The translations under genes and the position numbers were made by a program. This document shows positions 1 through 7,444 of a stretch of 64,000 nucleotides of DNA, one piece after another (position 1 is the first letter of the stretch; the number at the start of each line of letters is the position of its first letter). The notes beneath the pieces are model-generated. The model did no database searches. It was not told the DNA's origin and saw only the letters and a program-made list of their open reading frames with translations. This DNA comes from an uncultured Candidatus Binatia bacterium (GTDB taxonomy: Bacteria > Desulfobacterota > Binatia > UBA9968 > JAJDTQ01), in NCBI GenBank assembly GCA_958295985.1, contig OY282432.1:2389001-2453000 (forward strand). The letters are read 5' to 3'.

Positions 1-13
1 CCCCGCATCGAAT

Positions 14-56
14 GGGGCGAGGCGACGGGGGATGTGTGATCCCTCGTCGCCGCCCC
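14..56. repeat. GC-rich inverted repeat near left edge
   Basis: Positions 21-33 and 39-51 form a 13-bp stem (one G-T pair) around a 5-nt loop, extendable outward with mismatches. It lies about 65 bp downstream of the stop codon of the leftward Gly-Cys repeat gene. No T-run follows on that strand, so it could be a weak terminator or an mRNA-stabilising hairpin; nothing decides between these. Confidence 0.5.
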
Positions 57-120
57 TTCTCTGTCTCGATTCCAACCTGGCCCATGCCGATGGCGGTGTG
101 CCCTACGGCGTTCCCGTGGC

Positions 121-555
121 CTAGTCGATGGCACAATTGGGACTGGTGGCCAGTGCTTGGGCTGCCCCGGTGGCCGCTCCCAGTGCCGCTGCGACGGGAA
201 TGTTACCGCCCGTCACAAGGGCGCTGGCTGCCCCTAGGGTGGCGCCCCACACAGCGCCTTCCGCGACGTCGGCCATGCACTCGCTACCCGAGGAGCTGTC
301 CTCGCTGTCGGCGGAATAGGATGACACGGCTTCATCGTAGTCCTCCGCGCTCATGTTGTCCTCATCGTCCTCACTGCATGAGCAGTCGGAACAACTACAG
401 CTACACCCGCACCCGCATCCACACCCGCAGCCACAGCCACAGCCACAGCCGCAACCGCACCCGTGAATTTCCAGGTCGAGGTCGTCCTCCGGCGCATCGA
501 GCATCCAGGGAACGGCTATGGACCCTTGTTCGATAGAACCATTGATGAGTTGCAT
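121..555 (-). CDS. Gly-Cys repeat peptide precursor-like protein (unknown function)
   Basis: A 144-aa protein with no family I recognise. It has an acidic N-terminal third (about residues 1-31), then ten consecutive Gly-Cys pairs, a Cys/Ser stretch with four more Cys, an acidic Ser-rich linker, and a C-terminal Ala/Gly-rich hydrophobic region of about 45 residues with glycine-zipper spacing that ends in a final Cys. Start at 555 is chosen because a GGAGGAG ribosome site sits just upstream of that ATG; an upstream in-frame ATG at 606 lacks one. Codons in the repeat vary (GGG/GGT/GGC/GGA, TGC/TGT), so the amino-acid pattern rather than a DNA microsatellite seems maintained. The layout (leader-like acidic part, Cys-dense core, bacteriocin-like tail) would fit a modified peptide precursor or a metal-binding peptide; both are inference. 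Genes downstream on this strand lie outside the window. Confidence 0.7.
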   Translation of the reverse strand: MQLINGSIEQGSIAVPWMLDAPEDDLDLEIHGCGCGCGCGCGCGCGCGCGCSCSCSDCSCSEDDEDNMSAEDYDEAVSSYSADSEDSSSGSECMADVAEGAVWGATLGAASALVTGGNIPVAAALGAATGAAQALATSPNCAID

Positions 556-861
556 CCCTTGTCTCCTCCTTCGTAGATTTGTTGAGCGTCCTATCGCCGC
601 CCACATAGATTCAAATCGGTCGGGCAGAGTCGGACTTTAATCGTAATTCCACCGGGGAGGCAATTATTTCCCGGCGCATGACGTTCCTCCAGCCGGTGCG
701 GTCACAGGCAGACTGCCCGACCGACACCGGTCGTTACGCCCCGCGAGCGCTTTGCGTTATAGTGTCGTCCCGTGGAGGGCGGGAGGCAGCGTGTTGACCG
801 GGCAGTTTCCCGGACCGTGGAGCTTCACCCGAACCCTCCGCCGGAGTGGAGGGAAGCGGGA
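556..861. other. intergenic region between divergent genes
   Basis: About 300 bp separating the leftward Gly-Cys gene and the rightward kinase; it must carry promoters for both. TATAGT near 761 is a possible -10 box for the kinase, but no convincing -35 accompanies it. I see no coding sequence here. Confidence 0.4.
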
Positions 862-1716
862 ATGGGACCGTTCATGGGTAACAACTCACAGGGGTTCAGT
901 CAGCGTACGCCGATCCAGCTTCAGTCTGCGCCGCCCAGCCTGGCCGGCCTGGACATGACCAGGCGGGTGAGGCGAAAGAAGTACGAGCGCAAGCTCGTCC
1001 GGTTGCAGGACCGCCTCCGGGAGGTATCCCTGGCCTACCGGGCGCAGCACCGGCGCGCGGTGATCGTGTTCGAAGGCTGGGACGCCGCGGGGAAGGGCGG
1101 CGCCATCCGGCGCATGGCCTGGCCCCTGGACCCGCGCGGCCTCAAGGTCTGGCCGATCGCCGCGCCGACCCCGGAGGAACAGGGCCAGCATTACCTCTAC
1201 CGTTTCTGGAAGCGCCTGCCGCGTCCCGGGCAAATGGTGATCTTCGACCGGTCATGGTACGGCCGGGTCCTGGTGGAGCGGGTGGAAGGCTTCGCCGCCA
1301 AGGCTGAATGGCGCCGCGCCTACGACGAGATCAACGAGTTCGAACGCATGCTGGACGACGACGGCATCCGGCTCGTGAAGCTCTTCTTCCACATTACGCC
1401 CGAGGAGCAGTTGGCGCGGTTTCGCCAGCGTCTGAGCGATCCGCTCAAGCGCTGGAAGCTGTCCGCGGAGGACCTCCGCAACCGATCCCGCTGGTCGGAA
1501 TACGAAGCGGCCATCAAGGAGATGTTCCGCAAGACCTCTACCGTTCCGCAGCCATGGACCGCGGTCCCGGCGAACGACAAGAAGTACGCGCGTCTTGCGG
1601 CCATGAGAGCGGTGGTGGAGCGGTTGGGGAAGGCGGTGGATACGGCGCCGCCCGGACTGGAGCCCGAGTTCGAGGAGAAGGCGTGCAAGATACTGGACGT
1701 CGAGCCGTCCGGTTGA
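862..1716 (+). CDS. ppk2: polyphosphate kinase 2 family protein
   Basis: PPK2-family phosphotransferase of 284 aa, which moves phosphate between polyphosphate and nucleotides in the cytoplasm. A Walker A loop (GWDAAGKGG, about residues 71-79) and the lid/Walker B region containing FDRSWYGR (about 127) are clear, and the length matches single-domain PPK2. Nucleotide preference (AMP, ADP or GDP) cannot be read from sequence alone. Start at 862 is preferred because GGAGGGA lies 9-15 nt upstream; an in-frame ATG at 772 has no ribosome site and would add a non-conserved tail. It stands alone, with the next gene 160 bp downstream. Confidence 0.9.
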   Translation: MGPFMGNNSQGFSQRTPIQLQSAPPSLAGLDMTRRVRRKKYERKLVRLQDRLREVSLAYRAQHRRAVIVFEGWDAAGKGGAIRRMAWPLDPRGLKVWPIAAPTPEEQGQHYLYRFWKRLPRPGQMVIFDRSWYGRVLVERVEGFAAKAEWRRAYDEINEFERMLDDDGIRLVKLFFHITPEEQLARFRQRLSDPLKRWKLSAEDLRNRSRWSEYEAAIKEMFRKTSTVPQPWTAVPANDKKYARLAAMRAVVERLGKAVDTAPPGLEPEFEEKACKILDVEPSG

Positions 1717-1877
1717 CGGAGTGACGCCGCAGCGCTGACGCGGCTGTCCACTTCCCAACCCCCACGGTGCGGGCGAGCCGCGCCGACCGTTCTCCCGTGA
1801 CCGGCCATGATGTTCATGGAGTCCCGGTTGTGTTATTCATAGGACGGTTCATCATCTTGGTCCGTGAGGAGGCGAAA

Positions 1878-2933
1878 ATGAAAACGAGGTTCCTGCTTGT
1901 TGCCGTTGCAGCGCTGGCCGCGGTGGCCGCGACCCCGGCCGCGGCGGATCTGACCGCGGTTTCGTTTGGCGGCACGTATGGGGCGGCGCAGAAGAAACAC
2001 ATGCTGGACCCGTTCATGGAAGCCACCGGCATCAAGGTCGTCTTCAAGGACTATTCCGGCGGCATTGCCGAGATCAGGGCGCAGGTCGAAGCGAAGAACG
2101 TACAGTGGGACGTGGTCGATATCGAGGGGATCGATCTGGATGGCGCCTGCTCCAAGGGGCTCCTGGAGGTCCTCCCGCACGACGCCTTGCCGCCCGGCGA
2201 CGACGGAGTCCCCGCTCGGGACGACTTCTTTCCCGAGGCCCTTGCCAGTAAGTGCGGCGTCGGGGTCGTCGTCTGGACCACACTCTACGCCTATCACCCC
2301 GATACCGTTCGCGGCGGCATCCCCACCACCATCGGGGACTTCTTCGACACCTCGAGGTTCCCGGGCAAACGGGCCATGCGCAAACGGCCGCAGGTCAACC
2401 TGGAATGGGCGTTGATCGCCGACGGCGTACCCAGGGAGCAGGTCTACGACCTGCTGGCCACCGACCGCGGCCAGGCGCGGGCCTTCGCCAAGCTGGACAC
2501 CATCAAGGACGACCTCGTGTGGTACGACTCCTGGTCCCAGGCGCCGCAACTGCTGAACGACGGCAGCGCAGTGCTGGTGCAGGCGTCCAACGGACGCATC
2601 TTCCGCGACGTCCAGGACCACGGCCGGCCGTTCGTGATGGTATGGGACCACCACGTGTTCGACCTCGACGTGTGGGCGATCGTTGCGGGCACGCCGAACT
2701 ACGATCAGGCGCTGGAGTTCGTCAAGTTCGCCACCGGCACCAAGCCGCTGGCGGGCATGCAGGACTTGGCGTACAGCCCGGCTCGACGGTCCAGCCTGCC
2801 GCTGGTGGACCCCGCGGTGGTCGGCCATCTGCCCACCGCCCACCTCGACAAGGGCCTCAAGGCCGACGGCGTCTTCTGGATGGATTTCGGGGAGTCGCTG
2901 GGCGAGAAGTTCAAGGAGTGGCTCCTGAAGTAG
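1878..2933 (+). CDS. ABC transporter substrate-binding protein, polyamine type
   Basis: A 351-aa periplasmic binding protein of the PotD-like extracellular solute-binding family. Residues 1-21 form a typical signal peptide (MKTR, hydrophobic stretch, cleavage after AAA). The mature part begins with the family's beta strand TAVSFGGTYG and has the characteristic WDVVDIE strand. Start at 1878 follows a GAGGAGG ribosome site. Binding proteins of this type normally sit with two permeases and an ATPase; none follow here, so it is either an orphan or serves a transporter encoded elsewhere. Ligand is not predictable beyond polyamine-like or small organic cation. Confidence 0.85.
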   Translation: MKTRFLLVAVAALAAVAATPAAADLTAVSFGGTYGAAQKKHMLDPFMEATGIKVVFKDYSGGIAEIRAQVEAKNVQWDVVDIEGIDLDGACSKGLLEVLPHDALPPGDDGVPARDDFFPEALASKCGVGVVVWTTLYAYHPDTVRGGIPTTIGDFFDTSRFPGKRAMRKRPQVNLEWALIADGVPREQVYDLLATDRGQARAFAKLDTIKDDLVWYDSWSQAPQLLNDGSAVLVQASNGRIFRDVQDHGRPFVMVWDHHVFDLDVWAIVAGTPNYDQALEFVKFATGTKPLAGMQDLAYSPARRSSLPLVDPAVVGHLPTAHLDKGLKADGVFWMDFGESLGEKFKEWLLK

Positions 2934-2938
2934 CGATC

Positions 2939-2976
2939 CATGGCCGTGGCGACCTTGCATGGCCGTGGCGCCCTTG
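2939..2976. repeat. 19-bp tandem duplication
   Basis: A 19-bp unit beginning CATGGCCGTGGCG is repeated head to tail with one substitution, five bases after the stop codon of the binding-protein gene. Each copy contains an ATG, and the second opens a short frame with no recognisable product. It may mark where the missing permease gene of this transporter was lost; that is inference. Confidence 0.6.
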
Positions 2977-3090
2977 CTGGTGCCGGTCCCGGTCTGTCTT
3001 CCGGTGACGCTGGAGCGGCTGCGCCGCCGCTCTACTCGGTCGCGCGGCGGCGAACCGTCAACGTGGATGCGGTGAGGGTGCGGCTCTGAC

Positions 3091-3744
3091 TCACTGCGAT
3101 ATCTGCGCCATCGCCAGGGTGATCGAATGTTCGATGTCGGCGATGACGCTGCCGACCTCGCGGCCGATGAGGTCCATCTTGCGGAGTTGCTCGATGCGGG
3201 GCCGGGCGCGTTCCACTTCCCGCTCCGAGAAGATGTCGCTGAGGAGGTCGCAGGCGTCCACAAGGCAGATCATGGCGACGTCCCTGGGGTCGGGGGCGTC
3301 GTCCGACAGCAGCACGTCCTCGATCCGCAGCTTGGCCTCGCGCTCGACGCGGCCGTCGATCATCGGGTAGCGCCGCGAACGGAAGACCCACAGGAACTTC
3401 GCGTCCTGGGTTTCCAGGATGCCGCGCTCGACCAGGCTGGCCAGCGCCTGCTGCCGGATTCCGGGCGCCGCCTCCCGGGCCAGCGTGTCCACCCAACCAC
3501 GGGTATCGTTGGTCTCGCCGGAACTGGCGATGCGCGCCAGGGTGTCGTCGAGCATCGGATTGCCGGTCGGCGTCCCGTCCAGAACCAGGAGCTGCTGGGG
3601 ATCGGTGTCGATGCGGTTGGCGAACGCCAGATCCATCAGCACCGCGCCCGCCAGGACGTGTTCCACCGCGCCCCCGCGGATCGGCAGGAACAGGCCGTCG
3701 TCGTCCAGCATCAACAGCAGGATTTCTTCGGTGAAGGTCAACAT
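3091..3744 (-). CDS. GPP34 family phosphoprotein (Golgi phosphoprotein 3-like)
   Basis: A 217-aa protein of the GPP34/GOLPH3 fold. It opens with LTFTEEILLLMLDDDG, the hallmark N-terminal helix, followed by the LAGAVLMDLAFANRI helix and later the VLLSDDAPDPRD loop. Eukaryotic relatives bind phosphoinositides; the bacterial role is not established. Its ATG (3742-3744) overlaps the stop codon of the upstream STAS gene by seven bases, so the two are translationally coupled. Longer in-frame starts upstream would run through the STAS gene and are rejected. Confidence 0.85.
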   Translation of the reverse strand: MLTFTEEILLLMLDDDGLFLPIRGGAVEHVLAGAVLMDLAFANRIDTDPQQLLVLDGTPTGNPMLDDTLARIASSGETNDTRGWVDTLAREAAPGIRQQALASLVERGILETQDAKFLWVFRSRRYPMIDGRVEREAKLRIEDVLLSDDAPDPRDVAMICLVDACDLLSDIFSEREVERARPRIEQLRKMDLIGREVGSVIADIEHSITLAMAQISQ

Positions 3745-4097
3745 GGTTGGGCCTCGCCTTCCTGGGACTCTGCCGCGCAGGCGTCTGTGCGTGTTTCGTA
3801 GCAGTCGAGCATGGTCAGGAATCCGCTGATCTCCATGACCTCCTTGCAGGTGGGTTGGAGCGCGCAGAGCGCCAACTTGCCGCCGGCCTTCTGGCATTGC
3901 TTGGCGCCGACGAGTACCACGCGCAGACCGGCGCTGCTGATGTACTCCATCTTCTCGCAATCGAGCAGCACCCGGGTATCGCCGCGTCCGATGATCTCCG
4001 AGATCCGTTTCTCCAGGTCCGGCCCGCTATGACCGTCCACACGCCCGCCCAGCGCCACCACCACCAGTGAGCCGGTCTTTTCCTCCTCGATTTCCAT
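3738..4097 (-). CDS. STAS domain anti-sigma factor antagonist
   Basis: A 119-aa single-domain STAS protein resembling SpoIIAA/RsbV. The motif YISSAGLRVVL around residues 51-62 holds the serine that kinases of this system phosphorylate. Such proteins bind an anti-sigma kinase when dephosphorylated and so free a sigma factor; no kinase or sigma partner lies next to it. It is the first gene of a two-gene operon with the GPP34 protein. Two 22-bp tandem repeats sit 23 bp upstream of its start, where a promoter or operator would be expected. Confidence 0.88.
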   Translation of the reverse strand: MEIEEEKTGSLVVVALGGRVDGHSGPDLEKRISEIIGRGDTRVLLDCEKMEYISSAGLRVVLVGAKQCQKAGGKLALCALQPTCKEVMEISGFLTMLDCYETRTDACAAESQEGEAQPC

Positions 4098-4119
4098 GGG
4101 ACGTCCTTTCTCCTCGGTT

Positions 4120-4163
4120 TAATGGCGCGGCCAAGTGAAGCTAATGGCGCGGCCAAGTGGAGC
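4120..4163. repeat. two tandem 22-bp repeats upstream of the STAS gene
   Basis: The unit TAATGGCGCGGCCAAGTGAAGC (read in two halves: TAATGGCGCGG, CCAAGTGAAGC) occurs twice back to back with one A/G difference. The location, 23-66 bp upstream of a start codon, makes a tandem operator or activator-binding site plausible, but a neutral duplication is not excluded. Confidence 0.6.
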
Positions 4164-4271
4164 CAATCGACGATGGCAGAATAGCATGGCGAGTTGAAGG
4201 CGGCAACTTGGATTTCGGGGTGGCGGAGGTTCCCGAGTGGAAGGCGGCCGGGGCCGGGTCCCGGCGGGCGG

Positions 4272-4549
4272 TCAGGACGGGTCGTGAGCACCATGGACGC
4301 GGACGGTCACGACGTCCGTGCCGTGGTATTGCTGGTGACGCACCGACGACGCGTAATGTCGAAGCAGGCGCAACGAGATCTCGCGCTCCACCGGGGTTTC
4401 CGGCTGTTCCGAGAGGAGGACCATCTGATGACCGGAATCAGCACGACCGTAGGGACGCACAACGCCGCCTGCTGACAGCCGAGGCCGAAGGCGAGAGCCT
4501 GTGGGGGGCGTTCGTCGGGTTCGTAGCGAATTTGGGCGGAGATGCTCAT
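4272..4549 (-). pseudogene. NCS2 nucleobase permease relic with internal deletion
   Basis: The first about 41 codons (from 4549) read like the N-terminus of a uracil/xanthine permease of the NCS2 family (IRYEPDERPP, then a first membrane helix). After about 4426 the frame changes and the rest, ending at 4272, matches the soluble C-terminal tail seen in the same family (SLRLLRHYASSVRHQQYHGT). Several hundred codons of membrane helices between them are missing, so the gene is dead. It is the last gene on the strand after the aldolase and UbiD genes, suggesting the operon once imported its substrate. Confidence 0.65.
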
Positions 4550-4594
4550 GGCGGTTTCGGCGCCGTTCTCCCTAGCCGTCGTCGGACGTGGCTG

Positions 4595-6163
4595 CTACTT
4601 CTTCCCGGGTTCGAACCCTCCCTGCTCGTGGTAGACCACCTGCTTCTCTTCTTCGAAAGCGCGGACCGTGGGGATCGTTCCCCGCAGCCCGAGCTCTTTC
4701 CAGCGTTGCGCCACCTGGTCGTACATCTCTCGTCTCAACGTGGTGCGTTTGGAGAAGACCGGCAGATAGCGGTGTTCCTTGCACGCGTTGATGAGCGCCT
4801 TGGAGCCGTAAGGACGTTCTTCCGGCGGGTTCTGGGTGGGGTCCAGCCAGGTGCTCCAGGTGTTGCGCAGGAGGTCGATGTCCTCAATGGGATTGCAGCG
4901 GCTGCTCATGGCCCAGATCACCTGGTCCATGTCCGTGGGGTCGATGTCCTCGTCCACGGCGATGATCCATTTGGTGTAGTACGCGCCGCCGGGCACCTGG
5001 GCGGCCAGGGCCAGGCACTGGGCCGCGTGGCCGGCATAGCGCTGCTCCAGGCTGACGACGGTCATGCCGAAGCCTCCGGCGCCCGCGGGATGGGCGTAGA
5101 CGCCCTGGACGCCGGGTATGCCGAGCTTGTCGAGGTCGTCCCAGATGCGCGCCGACCGGATGACGGCGAAAAAGCCGCTCTGCTCGCAGGACGGGTAGTC
5201 CGCCATGATGGCGTTGGTGAGCACCGGGTGGGTGCGGTAGTGCACCCGGGTTATGTCCACCAGCGGGCAGCCGGCCTCCGGTCTGCCGTAGTATCCGGGA
5301 AACTCGCCGAAGGGTCCCTCGGTCTTCACCGAGTTGGGCCGGATGACCCCCTCGACCACGAGCTCGGCGTTGGCCGGCAACAGCAGGTCGCTGGTTTGCG
5401 CCCGCACTACCGGGATGGGCTCACCCTTGATGCCGCCGGCGAACTCGTACTCCGACACGTTCTTGGGGAAGGTCTGGGAGCCCACCAGCATGAACAGCGG
5501 GTCGATGCCCCAGGCCGCGGCCACGGGCACGGGCTCGCCCTTTTCCCAATACCGCGTGATGTGGAGCCGGGCGTCCTTGCCCGGCGACAGGTAGAGCCCC
5601 GCCTGCTGCTTGCCCTGAAGCATCATCCGGTAGGTGCCGACGTTCAGGTAGCCGGAATCCGGATCCCGGGTGAACACCGCGTCCGCGGTGCCCGCGTAAC
5701 GGCCGCCGTCCATCGGCCAGTGCCTGGGGATGGGGAGCTGCTCCAGGTCGATGTCCGCTCCGGCCAGGGTGTTCTCGTACACCGGCGCCTCGGTCGCCGG
5801 GACCTCGCGCGGCGGGATCCGGTCCTTCATCTTGTCCTTGAGCCGGCGGATGAGCTCCAGCGTCGGCGTTTCGGGGGGTTCCTCGATGGTGAGGGCGATG
5901 CGTTTCGAGCTGGGCCCCAGGATGTTCCACAGCATGCGGGCGCCGATGGGGCTGTCCTCGTACCCTTTGGGGTTCTCGAACAGGATGGCCGGGGACGGGC
6001 TCTGCTTGGCCACCAGATAGGTGATGGCGCTCATCTCCTCGTCCCGGTCCACCGGCTTGTCGATCTGGACCAGCTCGTTGATCCCTTCCGCGCGGTCCAG
6101 CCACTCGCGGATGTCCTGAATCGGACGGCCTGCTTCGGACTCCGGCCTGTTCACCTCAGCCAT
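4595..6163 (-). CDS. UbiD family decarboxylase
   Basis: A 522-aa member of the UbiD family, reversible decarboxylases that use prenylated FMN made by UbiX. The central motif TEGPFGEFPGYY carries both conserved acidic residues and the GTYR segment supplies the Arg expected in the Glu-Arg-Glu active site. The substrate, probably an aromatic or unsaturated carboxylic acid, is not predictable. Start at 6163 has a GGAAGG site. It lies 198 bp downstream of the class II aldolase gene on the same strand. No ubiX is found in the window. Confidence 0.9.
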   Translation of the reverse strand: MAEVNRPESEAGRPIQDIREWLDRAEGINELVQIDKPVDRDEEMSAITYLVAKQSPSPAILFENPKGYEDSPIGARMLWNILGPSSKRIALTIEEPPETPTLELIRRLKDKMKDRIPPREVPATEAPVYENTLAGADIDLEQLPIPRHWPMDGGRYAGTADAVFTRDPDSGYLNVGTYRMMLQGKQQAGLYLSPGKDARLHITRYWEKGEPVPVAAAWGIDPLFMLVGSQTFPKNVSEYEFAGGIKGEPIPVVRAQTSDLLLPANAELVVEGVIRPNSVKTEGPFGEFPGYYGRPEAGCPLVDITRVHYRTHPVLTNAIMADYPSCEQSGFFAVIRSARIWDDLDKLGIPGVQGVYAHPAGAGGFGMTVVSLEQRYAGHAAQCLALAAQVPGGAYYTKWIIAVDEDIDPTDMDQVIWAMSSRCNPIEDIDLLRNTWSTWLDPTQNPPEERPYGSKALINACKEHRYLPVFSKRTTLRREMYDQVAQRWKELGLRGTIPTVRAFEEEKQVVYHEQGGFEPGKK

Positions 6164-6210
6164 GCTTCACCTTCCTTCTCGTGCGGCGCCGCCAGCGGAC
6201 AGTTCCTGAC

Positions 6211-6360
6211 CCTGACCCGGCATGGCCGGAACCAGAATGAGCGCCCTTCGACTCCGCTTCGCTACGCCTCTGTCCAGAGCCTGTCGAAGGGCCTGTCCTG
6301 AACTCGTCGAAGGGCCCAGGACGAACGTTGTTCTTCGTCGTCTTTGTACACGGACACGGG
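6211..6360. repeat. dispersed intergenic repeat, copy 1
   Basis: Intergenic sequence beginning CTGACCCGGCATGGCCGGAA and ending near TTCTTCGTCGTCTTTG. The same ends, in the same order and orientation, recur at 26480-26600 with a different middle. The interior contains repeated GTCGAAGGG/CCCTTCGAC and AGGACGAACG pieces, typical of REP-like palindromic elements that spread through genomes of this type. It separates the UbiD and aldolase genes. Confidence 0.6.
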
Positions 6361-6361
6361 A

Positions 6362-7126
6362 CTAATCCTGCATGTCTTCCGGCATCAGGCCGGCGAAATA
6401 AGCGAACGCGTGATGGGCCCGCCCGCGGTTGGTCGCCGCCATGATGGCGGTGTTGCGGTCCGGCATGGACACGGCCTGGCCCACGCTGCTGGCCACCCAC
6501 TGCATGTAGGCGGTGCGCTCCAGGTAGACGGCGTGACAGGCGGCCTGTTCCACGCTGTCGCCCACGGTGGTGATGCCGTGTCCCTGCATCAACACGGCCA
6601 TGCGGTCGTCCAGCGTTGCCGCCACCTCGATGCCGTCCTGGACGGTGTAGATGAGCCGCGGGCTGTGGAAGATGGGCGTTTCGGGAGCGAAGGCCGCGGC
6701 CTGGTTGTAGATGGGGCGGATGGGGACGCCGGCGATGGCGAAGGCCGTGGCCAGCGGCTGGTGCGTGTGGACCACGGAGTTGACGTCCGGTCGCGCCTCG
6801 TAGATGGCCGCGTGGATCATGGTCTCCCGTGGTGGGATCTTGAGCTTGATCACGGACTTCTGGTCGCCGGCCCTGGCCCAGTTGGCCTCGCAGTTCTTCT
6901 TGTAGTCGTCGATGTCCACCTCCATGACGTCCTTGCTCCTGATGGAGCCCAGGGGCGCCAGCACCGGCTTGATGAGCAGCCGGTTGGCGCCGGGGATCCT
7001 GGCGCTGACGTGGCCGTGGTAGTCGGCAAGACCCTGATGGAAGAGCATGCGCGTGGCCAGGGCCACGGTCTTCTTGAGCCGTCCGAGGTCGCGCGCGTTG
7101 GGTCTGCCTTTTTGCGACTTGGCCAT
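6362..7126 (-). CDS. class II aldolase/adducin family protein
   Basis: A 254-aa zinc-dependent aldolase-fold protein. Metal-binding histidines are visible in HGHVSARI (about 38-45), HTHQP (about 120-124) and a later QGHG motif. Family members cleave or epimerise phosphorylated sugars, or act on other hydroxy/keto acids; substrate is unknown here. The start at 7126 follows a strong GAGGAGG site. Followed on the same strand by UbiD and the permease relic, it likely belongs to a catabolic operon for an acid imported by the lost permease. Confidence 0.88.
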   Translation of the reverse strand: MAKSQKGRPNARDLGRLKKTVALATRMLFHQGLADYHGHVSARIPGANRLLIKPVLAPLGSIRSKDVMEVDIDDYKKNCEANWARAGDQKSVIKLKIPPRETMIHAAIYEARPDVNSVVHTHQPLATAFAIAGVPIRPIYNQAAAFAPETPIFHSPRLIYTVQDGIEVAATLDDRMAVLMQGHGITTVGDSVEQAACHAVYLERTAYMQWVASSVGQAVSMPDRNTAIMAATNRGRAHHAFAYFAGLMPEDMQD

Positions 7127-7444
7127 GGAGGTTCCTCCTCGGTAGCGCCGAACAGGGCCCCGCGCCGGGATTCGTTGCTCACACGGATGAACGGAAAGGC
7201 GGAACGCTTCTTCAGCGGAAATGGGAACGGGCGGAAAGCCCGTCGGAATCCGGGTTTCATATCACACGCGACCTCGTGAATCCAGCCGGGAGTGCCCGGA
7301 CCGTCTTACCTGATGGCCGTCCTTCAAACTGACGCACTACCGGATCACCAGTAGTCACAGGTAGCGTAAGTTTCGCAATAAAGCATTGCTTCATTTTGGT
7401 GGTCGTGACAGGCTACGGGCAGGCGTGTTTACGGGAGGGATGGG
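7127..7444. other. intergenic region at left border of accessory island
   Basis: About 320 bp without a gene. It should hold the promoter for the leftward aldolase operon and, near its right end, the left end of the IS630 relic. No clean terminal inverted repeat or target duplication could be identified by eye. Confidence 0.4.

Noticed and set aside
400..470. Repeat region as CRISPR or simple microsatellite
   Set aside because: No spacers; codon-level variation within an open frame fits a coding Gly-Cys repeat.
772..861. Longer N-terminus of the PPK2 gene
   Set aside because: The upstream ATG lacks a ribosome site and the added residues are Pro/Arg-rich and unlike the family.
4157..6301. 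714-codon rightward frame
   Set aside because: Antisense of the UbiD gene; no motif and no ribosome site.
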